Assembly: GCA_018671635.1 (NCBI GenBank)
Contig: JABHHG010000002.1
Span: forward strand, 1-6,822
Source of the DNA: Fidelibacterota bacterium
GTDB taxonomy: Bacteria > Fidelibacterota > Marinisomatia > SCGC-AAA003-L08 > D37C17
DNA: 6,822 nt
Direction: 5' to 3'
The position numbers and the translations under genes were made by a program. Shown here piece after piece: positions 1 through 5,531 of the stretch; position 1 is the stretch's first letter; each line of letters opens with the position of its first letter. The notes under the pieces are model-generated. The model was not told the origin of the DNA and searched no databases. It saw only the letters and a program-made list of their open reading frames with translations.

Positions 1-519
1 ATAAAGGAAGGACTTTCTGTTGAATTTAAAGAAGACAGAATTTTCCATTGGCTGGGCCAGGGTGCAATTCCAACAGACACAGTTAACAGCTTAATGCGTC
101 AAAAAGGTTTAGCGCATAAATGGCATTTAATGAAAACAGGCGTTGCTGAAGATCATATAGCAACTGAAATGGAAGCCTGGGCTGCACGTCAACTTGAAAA
201 AGTTGAAAAAGCTGCGACTAAGAAAGTTGAAAAGAAAGCTACTGCATCTGTACCTGTTGTGGAAGAATCAGCCGAAGAAGTTGCTGAAGTTGAAGCCACT
301 GAAGAAGTAGTAGAAGCAGAAGCTCCTTCTGAAGAAGCTGTTGTTGAGGAAGTAGTGGAAGCTACGTCTGAAACTGAAGCACTAGTAGAAGAGGCTCTTG
401 CAGAAGTTGCTGAAGCACCGGCTGAAGAAACACCAGAAACGGAAGTTCCTGTAGCTGAAGAAGTGGTTGCTGAAGAAGCTACTCCTGAAAAAGTTGAAGA
501 AGAAAAGACAAAGGAATAA
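1..519 (+). CDS. rpsP: 30S ribosomal protein S16, 3' part, with long acidic C-terminal tail
   Basis: S16 is a structural protein of the small ribosomal subunit that binds 16S rRNA and helps 30S assembly. The reading frame is open from base 1, so the start and roughly the first 45-50 residues lie outside the window; 172 residues remain. Local residues 13-37 carry the S16 core signature (RIFHWLGQGAIPTDTV, then a short helix ending KGL). Residues 40-65 (KWHLMKTG...MEAWAARQ) match the post-core segment I recall from Bacteroidetes-type S16. From about residue 66 the protein becomes a tail of about 105 residues: first Lys/Ala/Glu-rich, then strongly acidic and made almost only of E, A, V, T, S and P. 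Canonical S16 is about 80-90 residues, so this is a long-tailed form. It is first in the rpsP-khpA-rimM-trmD-rplS order common to many bacteria. Identity of the core is secure; the role of the tail is unknown. Confidence 0.95.
   Translation: MKEGLSVEFKEDRIFHWLGQGAIPTDTVNSLMRQKGLAHKWHLMKTGVAEDHIATEMEAWAARQLEKVEKAATKKVEKKATASVPVVEESAEEVAEVEATEEVVEAEAPSEEAVVEEVVEATSETEALVEEALAEVAEAPAEETPETEVPVAEEVVAEEATPEKVEEEKTKE
199..516 (+). repeat. Low-complexity Glu/Ala/Val-rich coding tract (S16 tail)
   Basis: This stretch encodes local residues 67-172 of S16 and is built from irregular variations of GAAGAA, GTTGAA, GCTGAA and GTAGAA codon pairs. The first 15 or so residues contain several lysines (EKVEKAATKKVEKK). 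The rest is nearly free of basic residues until the last few codons. There is no exact tandem unit, so it is a compositional repeat rather than a clean array. It is probably disordered or a loose single helix. Confidence 0.8.
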
Positions 520-543
520 TTAGATTCCTTTGAATCGATAGTT

Positions 544-547
544 GGAG
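544..547 (+). promoter_or_regulatory. Ribosome binding site of khpA (GGAG)
   Basis: GGAG lies 6 nt before ATG 554, an ideal Shine-Dalgarno distance. It decides the khpA start. The alternative in-frame TTG at 542 overlaps this motif and has no comparable site upstream. Confidence 0.75.
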
Positions 548-553
548 TATTCT

Positions 554-787
554 ATGAAAGAGATGTTAGAGACTATAATCAAAACTATAGTTGATTCACC
601 TGATAAAGTAAAAATTGACATTGCTGAAACAGAGAATACTAATATTTATGAATTGCATGTTGCCGAAGGTGAAGTTGGAATGGTGATTGGTAAACAAGGC
701 AAAAATATAAGTGCAATTCGTACATTACTTTCGGCTGCCACTGCAAAAGCAGGCGGAAAAAGATCGCTTCTTGAAATAATTGAATAA
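554..787 (+). CDS. khpA: KH-domain RNA-binding protein (KhpA/YlqC family)
   Basis: This is a small single KH-domain protein of the KhpA family. In Gram-positive bacteria members pair with KhpB/EloR and bind RNA, affecting cell elongation and division; the role in this lineage is not known. With the ATG start it has 77 residues, close to the usual 75-80. The KH signature is clear: GKQG at residues 46-49 is the GxxG loop that contacts the nucleic-acid backbone, preceded by VGMVI and followed by the helix KNISAIRTLL. I chose ATG 554 because GGAG sits 6 nt upstream. A TTG at 542 would add four residues but lies across that site. The gene sits 34 nt after rpsP and overlaps rimM by 8 nt. The rpsP-khpA-rimM-trmD-rplS context is the classic location for this family. 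Confidence 0.93.
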   Translation: MKEMLETIIKTIVDSPDKVKIDIAETENTNIYELHVAEGEVGMVIGKQGKNISAIRTLLSAATAKAGGKRSLLEIIE

Positions 788-1310
788 TCACATTCCTGCT
801 GATCTAGTACCACTGGGGAAAATTATTAAACCCCATGGTATTCGAGGGGAAGTGAAAGTTAGGCTATATAATTGTGATTCTGAAACCCTGAAAATGGGTC
901 AATCTGTTTGGGTTGAATCAGAGGGGAATGACCCCATTATCTATGTTATTGAAAAATTGAATTTACAGTCGGATAAATCAAGACTTAAGTTTAAAAATGT
1001 AAATGACAGGAATAGCGCAGAATTACTCAGAGATTTTACATTGTCAGTATGTAGAGATGAATTTCCTGAGACCGTTGATGAAGAATTTTATCTTGTAGAT
1101 TTAATTGGATTCAATGTTATTGATCAAGCTGGCAAAAAGGTAGGTAAAGTTTCAGATATTATGGAAAACCCCGCCAATGACATCCTCATGATTTTAGATG
1201 GGGATAAAGAACATTTGATTCCAATGGTGGATGATTTTGTGACGCTTTTTGACTTTGAAAAAAAACAAGTAACTATCAATCTAATTGATGGACTGATTGA
1301 TAATTCATGA
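780..1310 (+). CDS. rimM: Ribosome maturation factor RimM (16S rRNA processing)
   Basis: RimM binds S19 and the 30S head during late assembly and is needed for efficient 16S rRNA processing. The 176-residue length fits the family (about 165-180). The N-terminal RimM barrel spans about residues 9-95 and begins with the hallmark LGKIIKPHGIRGEVKV (12-27). The C-terminal PRC-barrel spans about 103-174, with YLVDLIG (104-110), VGKV (121-124), PANDIL (131-136) and LIPMVDDFV (146-154). The TTG start at 780 is close to forced: an in-frame TAA occupies 777-779 immediately upstream, and no usable ATG or GTG occurs before the conserved barrel. No Shine-Dalgarno is visible at normal spacing. Since the start lies inside the end of khpA (8-nt overlap), initiation probably depends on ribosomes finishing khpA. 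The stop shares ATGA with trmD. Confidence 0.94.
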   Translation: MNNHIPADLVPLGKIIKPHGIRGEVKVRLYNCDSETLKMGQSVWVESEGNDPIIYVIEKLNLQSDKSRLKFKNVNDRNSAELLRDFTLSVCRDEFPETVDEEFYLVDLIGFNVIDQAGKKVGKVSDIMENPANDILMILDGDKEHLIPMVDDFVTLFDFEKKQVTINLIDGLIDNS

Positions 1311-2032
1311 AGATACATTTCTTGACACCTTTTCCTAAAATGGTTGATTCTATTGTTAGCGAAAGTATTTTAGGACGAGGCCAATCTAAAGGATATGTGA
1401 ATTATAACATTCACAATTTATTTGACTATGCGGATGAACCCCATTGTCGAATTGATGATTATCCTTTTGGGGGTGGTTCAGGAATGGTGATGAAACCGGA
1501 ACCCGTTTTTAGGGCGTTTGAAGAAGTGAAAAAATCATTAGATGATAAAAAATCGCTTCGGGTTATTTATCCCACGCCTGATGGAAAAGTTTTGACACAA
1601 CCCCTCGCTCAAGAACTCTCTGTAACCGACCAACTAGTATTCATTAATGGTCATTATAAGGGTATTGATCAGCGAATTAGAGAGAATATAGTTACAGATG
1701 AAATTTCAATCGGAGACTATGTTCTTACTGGAGGTGAGTTAGCCTCAGCCGTAATTTTAGATTCAGTGATTCGATTGATTCCAGGGGTGTTAAATAATAA
1801 AGAATCTGCAGATACAGATTCATTTTCACATCCTTTGTTAGATGGGCCGCATTATACACGACCTGAAGTTTATAACGGCATGGAAACGCCAAAAATTTTA
1901 TTGTCTGGTCATCATCAGAAAATCGATGAATGGGTTAATGAACAACGAGAAAATAAAACTCGTGAAAGACGACCAGACCTTTGGAAAAAATATATATCCT
2001 CAAAAGGGAAAGACGGAGTAAAAAATGGATAA
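1307..2032 (+). CDS. trmD: tRNA (guanine-N1)-methyltransferase TrmD
   Basis: TrmD transfers a methyl group from S-adenosylmethionine to N1 of G37 in tRNAs that have G at position 36, which prevents +1 frameshifting. The 241-residue length is normal. It belongs to the SPOUT family with a C-terminal trefoil knot. Visible signatures are FPFGGGSGMVMKP-like glycine-rich motif DYPFGGGSGM (51-60), INGHYKGIDQR (113-123), the cofactor-loop motif GDYVLTGGE (137-145), and DSVIRLIPGVL (152-162). LLDGPHYTRPEV follows at 177-188. Asp179 in that motif corresponds to the catalytic Asp169 of the E. coli enzyme, and Arg156 to Arg154. The C-terminal helix with RRPDLWKKY (221-229) is also typical. The ATG overlaps the rimM stop as ATGA, and the gene's end overlaps rplS by 8 nt. 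All key residues appear intact. Confidence 0.97.
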   Translation: MKIHFLTPFPKMVDSIVSESILGRGQSKGYVNYNIHNLFDYADEPHCRIDDYPFGGGSGMVMKPEPVFRAFEEVKKSLDDKKSLRVIYPTPDGKVLTQPLAQELSVTDQLVFINGHYKGIDQRIRENIVTDEISIGDYVLTGGELASAVILDSVIRLIPGVLNNKESADTDSFSHPLLDGPHYTRPEVYNGMETPKILLSGHHQKIDEWVNEQRENKTRERRPDLWKKYISSKGKDGVKNG

Positions 2033-2369
2033 AGTATTACAAGCTACACAAAATGATTTAAAAACAGACTTACCTGCATTTCAATCGGGCGATACCGTTT
2101 CTGTTGGTGTAAAAGTTATTGAAGGTACTCGTTCTCGTGTGCAAACATTTGAAGGTGTGGTCATCGCAATTTCAGCCGGTGGGGGTATCAATAAAACATT
2201 CACAGTTAGAAAAATTTCGAATGGTGTTGGTGTAGAAAGAATTTTCCCAATTCATTCACCTAACCTTGAGACTATTAAGGTACTCAAAAAGGGTAAGGTT
2301 CGTCGAGCAAAATTGTATTACTTAAGAAATCTTAAAGGAAAAGCTGCGCGAATCAAAGAGCGTAGCTAA
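2025..2369 (+). CDS. rplS: 50S ribosomal protein L19
   Basis: L19 sits at the 30S-50S interface and contributes to an intersubunit bridge. It has 114 residues, the usual size. Recognisable blocks are FQSGDTVSVGVKVIEGTRSR (about 19-38), QTFEGVVIA (40-48), the basic FTVRKISNGVGVERIFPIHSP (about 59-79), and the C-terminal KVRRAKLYYLRNLKGKAARI (about 91-110). The start ATG overlaps the end of trmD by 8 nt and has its own GGAG at 2015-2018, 6 nt upstream, consistent with the higher output a ribosomal protein needs compared with trmD. It is the last gene of the ribosomal cluster and is followed by a strong terminator. Confidence 0.97.
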   Translation: MDKVLQATQNDLKTDLPAFQSGDTVSVGVKVIEGTRSRVQTFEGVVIAISAGGGINKTFTVRKISNGVGVERIFPIHSPNLETIKVLKKGKVRRAKLYYLRNLKGKAARIKERS

Positions 2370-2390
2370 TTGGATTTTCCATTTTAATGA

Positions 2391-2424
2391 AAGCTCTCAG
2401 TTTTACGCTGGGAGCTTTTTTTTT
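2391..2424 (+). terminator. Rho-independent terminator after rplS
   Basis: AGCTCTCAG (2392-2400) pairs with CTGGGAGCT (2408-2416) around the 7-nt loop TTTTACG. This gives a 9-bp stem with one G-U wobble, followed at once by a run of nine T (2416-2424, the first shared with the stem). It is a textbook intrinsic terminator for the rpsP-rplS operon. The T-run ends only 2 nt before the ATG of the next gene. Confidence 0.92.
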
Positions 2425-2426
2425 AC

Positions 2427-3575
2427 ATGAATAAAAGTACAGAAAAACATATCATTTTACTAACTGGATTGGGTCATTTCTTGGTCCATTGTGTAACCAT
2501 GATTTTGCCAGCAATTCTCATTTTATTAGAAAGTGAGTATGAAATTTCATTGGTGAAATTAGGGACATTGGTGACCACTCAATTTTTATTTATGGGGTTG
2601 GGGGGGTTACCGTCAGGAGTTTTGGTTGATAGATTTAGCTCCAAACGTATTTTGATTATATACTTCATTGGATTATCATTATCATGTATATGGCTATATA
2701 ATTCTACATCCTATCTATCTTTTGTAATTGGCATGGCATCACTGGGATTAGTTGCAGGCCTATATCATCCTGCGGGATTGAAAATTATTAGCCACGCAAA
2801 AGATGTGAGTCGGTACATGGCTTATCATGGTGTCTTTGGAAGTCTCGGTTTGGCCACGGGTCCACTCTTTGCCGCATGGGTAAGCAATAGTTTTACGTGG
2901 AGATTTGCATATTTGGTTATCGCATTCATCTCATTTTTTGGACTCATAATGACATTATTTTATTCTGAAGAAAAGAATGAAAACCCACAATGGCCATCCT
3001 TAAAAGTAAACCTATCTCATTCGCATATTATTTTATTTACCGTGTCAGCAATTTGGGGAATTGGACATCATGGAGTTTTCAATTTTCTTCCATACTATTT
3101 TTCTGAGCGAGTAGAATTAGGATTTAATCCCGTAACTGAAGGAGGATTCCTTACTGGATTCGTATTACTGTTAGGAATAATAGGCCAACTGTTTGGTGGA
3201 AGAATTGGTAATCGATATCCGCGTAAGTCATTATTGGTTTGGGTGGTGGGGCTAAATATTCCATTTTTGATTATCATGACATTTTCATGGGGAACTCCAT
3301 TGATATTTTTTGCCTGTATGATGGGCGCCGTAAATTTTATGTTTCAACCCATTAGTAATAGTTTGATTGCAGATGTTAGTCCGGTTCAAGGGAGAGGATT
3401 AATTTACGGAATCTCTTTTGCACTCAGTTTTGGAGTGGGATCATTTTCAGGTATTATATGTGGATATATAGGTGACTATCTACAGACAAATATGATTTTT
3501 ATGGCGATGGCCTTAATTTTAATTCCTGCAACTATTTTCGCCTGGTTGTTGAAAAAGAATGTGAAGAAGTCCTAA
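2427..3575 (+). CDS. MFS transporter, 12 TM segments, substrate unknown
   Basis: This is an inner-membrane secondary transporter of the major facilitator superfamily. The 382-residue protein has about 12 hydrophobic helices, near residues 8-33, 43-66, 75-92, 97-118, 135-155, 159-179, 200-222, 239-259, 267-287, 291-311, 326-347 and 354-375. MFS motif A is present between TM2 and TM3 as GVLVDRFSSKRIL (64-76), with a degenerate copy between TM8 and TM9 (GGRIGNRYPRK, 257-267). The TM4 motif YHPAG (113-117) recalls the fosmidomycin-resistance (Fsr)-like branch, which includes drug exporters, but this does not fix the substrate. ATG 2427 is chosen because the first TM begins within ten residues and no later ATG precedes it. 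It lacks a normal leader: the terminator T-run ends 2 nt upstream, and the only purine-rich site is GGGAG inside the terminator stem, 12 nt away. It is separated by 49 nt from the next gene, with no terminator visible between them. Confidence 0.88.
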   Translation: MNKSTEKHIILLTGLGHFLVHCVTMILPAILILLESEYEISLVKLGTLVTTQFLFMGLGGLPSGVLVDRFSSKRILIIYFIGLSLSCIWLYNSTSYLSFVIGMASLGLVAGLYHPAGLKIISHAKDVSRYMAYHGVFGSLGLATGPLFAAWVSNSFTWRFAYLVIAFISFFGLIMTLFYSEEKNENPQWPSLKVNLSHSHIILFTVSAIWGIGHHGVFNFLPYYFSERVELGFNPVTEGGFLTGFVLLLGIIGQLFGGRIGNRYPRKSLLVWVVGLNIPFLIIMTFSWGTPLIFFACMMGAVNFMFQPISNSLIADVSPVQGRGLIYGISFALSFGVGSFSGIICGYIGDYLQTNMIFMAMALILIPATIFAWLLKKNVKKS

Positions 3576-3624
3576 CTTAACCATCTTCCGTCAGAATAAT
3601 TAGATAACGCAAAGGGAAAACCCA

Positions 3625-5250
3625 ATGGATTATAAAGAAAAAATTAAATTTTTAGAAGAAAGAATCAAGAAACTAAATGAAATAGGGCTTTCGTTATCTA
3701 AGGAAGATGACACTAATGTTATTTTTGAACTTATTATGGAAGAAGCTAAAAATATAACTAATGCTGATGGCAGAACTCTCTATATGATTAGTGATGATTC
3801 TAAGACCATGAAGTTTGAGATAATGCGAACTGATTCCATGAATTTTTCTCAAGGAGGGACATCTGGTGTTGAAATTTCTATTCCTCCTATGCAGCTTTCT
3901 GATGAAGAAGGTAACCCAAATCATTCTACTATAGTGACATATTCAGCAAATACTGGAAAAACAGTCAATGTTAAAGATGCTTATAAAGAGAAGGGCTTTG
4001 ATTTTACTGGCGCAAAAACATTTGATAAAAATACTGGTTATAGAACTACATCTGTTCTTTCTGTCCCTCTTAAAAACCATGAAAATGACATTGTTGGTGT
4101 GATGCAGTTAATTAATGCTACAGATAAACAAAGTGGTAAGGTGGTAGCATTTTCGGATGATATGCAGGAACAGGTTGAGTCTCTTGCATCACAGGGAGCT
4201 GTGGCACTGACAAACAAACGTTTGGTTAAAGAATTAAAAACCCTATTTGAATCATTTATCCAGCTTATTGCAACGGCGATTGATAGAAAATCTGAATATA
4301 CGGGTGGACATTGTGAACGTGTTCCTGAAATAACCATGATGTTGGCTGAAGCGGTTGAGGGTATGACTGAAGGCTCTTACAAAGATTTTGTCATGACTGA
4401 GGATGAGCGGTATGAACTCTATATTGCCGCTTGGTTACATGATTGTGGTAAAGTTGCAACTCCTGTTCATGTGGTTGATAAAGCTACCAAACTTGAAACG
4501 ATCTATGATCGTGTTGAAAATGTTCAAACTCGCTTTGAAATATTAAAAAGAGATGCAGAAATTGAGTTTTTAAATACCAAGATTGAACTCCTTGAATCAG
4601 GGAATGAAGAAGGTGTAAAAGATGCAGAAGCAAAACTTAATCTTCAATTGGCTCAATTTAGTGATGAATTAGCCTTTGTTGAAAAATCCAATGTAGGTGG
4701 TGAGTTCATGCAAGAAGAAGATCAAAATCGCATCCGTCAAATAGGTGAGTATGAATGGAATTATAAAGGTGAAACTAAACCCTTCTTATCTGAGTTAGAA
4801 GTAAGAAACTTGACCATTGCAAAGGGTACATTATTGCCAGAAGAACGTGAAATCATTAATGATCATATTGTTATTACCATCGATATGTTGGAAAAATTAC
4901 CCTATCCTAAAAATTTACGAAATGTACCTGAATTTGCCGGTGGACATCACGAAACCTTAGACGGTAAAGGTTATCCTAAAGGATTGACTGGAGACCAAAT
5001 GTCGGTTCAAGCAAAAATGATGGCCATTGCAGATATATATGAAGCATTGACTGCTTCTGATCGACCATATAAAGATGGTAAAAAGCTATCTCATGCCATG
5101 AGAATATTAGGATTTATGAAAAATGATTACCATATTGATGAAGAGTTATTTGAGATTTTTGTAAAAGAGGGTGTTTATAAAAAATATGCAGAAAAATATC
5201 TTCCTGAAAATCAAATGGATGAAGTAGATGAAGCGGCTGTTTTAGGGTAA
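3625..5250 (+). CDS. GAF-domain HD-GYP protein, predicted cyclic-di-GMP phosphodiesterase
   Basis: The protein is predicted to hydrolyse cyclic-di-GMP under control of an N-terminal sensor. No signal peptide or TM helix is seen, so it is likely cytoplasmic. Its 541 residues comprise a short coiled coil (1-20), a GAF domain (about 25-198) and an HD-GYP domain (about 205-525). Catalytic motifs are intact: GGHCERV (227-233, His229), HDCGK (272-276), His414 in NDHIVIT, HHETLDGKGYP (441-451) and AIADIYEALTASDRPYK (467-483). HD to the next metal-ligand His is 142 residues, against about 25-30 in canonical HD-GYP proteins, so about 110 residues are inserted; much of the insert is charged and helical. 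The GAF segment FDKNTGYRTTSVLSVPLKNH (133-152) resembles the GAF domains of cyclic-nucleotide phosphodiesterases and cyclases. AAAGGGA (3611-3617) lies 7 nt before the ATG. The stop overlaps the next start (TAATG). The enzyme class is well supported; the sensed ligand is unknown. Confidence 0.9.
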   Translation: MDYKEKIKFLEERIKKLNEIGLSLSKEDDTNVIFELIMEEAKNITNADGRTLYMISDDSKTMKFEIMRTDSMNFSQGGTSGVEISIPPMQLSDEEGNPNHSTIVTYSANTGKTVNVKDAYKEKGFDFTGAKTFDKNTGYRTTSVLSVPLKNHENDIVGVMQLINATDKQSGKVVAFSDDMQEQVESLASQGAVALTNKRLVKELKTLFESFIQLIATAIDRKSEYTGGHCERVPEITMMLAEAVEGMTEGSYKDFVMTEDERYELYIAAWLHDCGKVATPVHVVDKATKLETIYDRVENVQTRFEILKRDAEIEFLNTKIELLESGNEEGVKDAEAKLNLQLAQFSDELAFVEKSNVGGEFMQEEDQNRIRQIGEYEWNYKGETKPFLSELEVRNLTIAKGTLLPEEREIINDHIVITIDMLEKLPYPKNLRNVPEFAGGHHETLDGKGYPKGLTGDQMSVQAKMMAIADIYEALTASDRPYKDGKKLSHAMRILGFMKNDYHIDEELFEIFVKEGVYKKYAEKYLPENQMDEVDEAAVLG

Positions 5251-5528
5251 TGGAAAAACAAATTTCACATATGAATCAGGGTGAGATCAAGGCTTACATT
5301 TTAGATATCCAATCTAAAGTTCAAACTGAATTATCTAAAGGAAAAGATATAGATGATTTTTTAGATCAGACATCCATCTTTGATGATTTTGAAGACATCA
5401 TTCCTGAAGCCGAATTTGGAATATTTGTTTTGACTATTTTAAATGGCTATAAATCTGAAGTGATTTTAGACAAACTGGTTGAAGTAATACAACAATCCGT
5501 GACGGAGAGACAAAATGTTGGGAAATAG
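5250..5528 (+). CDS. Small protein of unknown function, 92 residues
   Basis: I do not recognise this family. The gene lies between the HD-GYP gene and selA on the same strand. Its ATG overlaps the upstream stop as TAATG, and selA begins 3 nt after its stop, so it sits in a tight, real-looking operon slot. The 92-residue product is acidic, has no cysteine, and has no signal peptide or obvious TM segment. The N-terminal part (about 10-32) looks like an amphipathic helix. It is followed by an acidic stretch rich in Asp and Phe (DDFLDQTSIFDDFEDIIPEAEF, about 34-55 by eye), a hydrophobic segment (FGIFVLTILNGY, about 55-67), and a C-terminal helix (SEVILDKLVEVIQQSV). This suggests a small all-helical soluble protein. 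The start at 5250 fits coupling; a second ATG at 5271 lacks a better ribosome site. A partner or regulator of the HD-GYP protein is possible but is only an inference from position. Confidence 0.75.
   Translation: MEKQISHMNQGEIKAYILDIQSKVQTELSKGKDIDDFLDQTSIFDDFEDIIPEAEFGIFVLTILNGYKSEVILDKLVEVIQQSVTERQNVGK
5519..5523 (+). promoter_or_regulatory. Ribosome binding site of selA (TGGGA)
   Basis: TGGGA overlaps the end of the preceding 92-residue gene and lies 8 nt before ATG 5532. It supports that ATG over the in-frame ATG at 5550, whose only purine-rich stretch (AAAGG) is about 1 nt away and too close. Confidence 0.5.
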
Positions 5529-5531
5529 AAA

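Noticed and set aside
523..536. Short inverted repeat GATTC-cttt-GAATC between rpsP and khpA
   Set aside because: The stem is only 5 bp, AT-rich and lacks a T-run. It is too weak to call a terminator, and the genes form a conserved operon.
542..553. TTG at 542 as the khpA start
   Set aside because: It overlaps the GGAG that serves ATG 554, and has no ribosome site of its own.
1308..1310. rimM TGA stop considered as a possible selenocysteine codon, because selA is present
   Set aside because: RimM ends at its normal length here, the trmD start overlaps the stop, and the frame shows another stop shortly after. No selenoprotein is visible in the window.
1124..1318. Minus-strand open frame of 64 codons over rimM
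   Set aside because: It lies wholly against well-conserved rimM coding sequence, and its product has no recognisable features.
3095..3277. Minus-strand open frame of 60 codons over the MFS gene
   Set aside because: It is a shadow of a clear transporter frame; no motif or ribosome site supports it.
3614..3623. GGGAAAACCC palindrome before the HD-GYP start
   Set aside because: It is a 3-bp stem with a 4-nt loop, too small to be a regulatory hairpin; the purines are better read as the Shine-Dalgarno region.
3694..4337. Two minus-strand open frames (3694-3924 and 4038-4337) over the GAF region
   Set aside because: Both oppose the conserved GAF coding frame and encode low-plausibility products.
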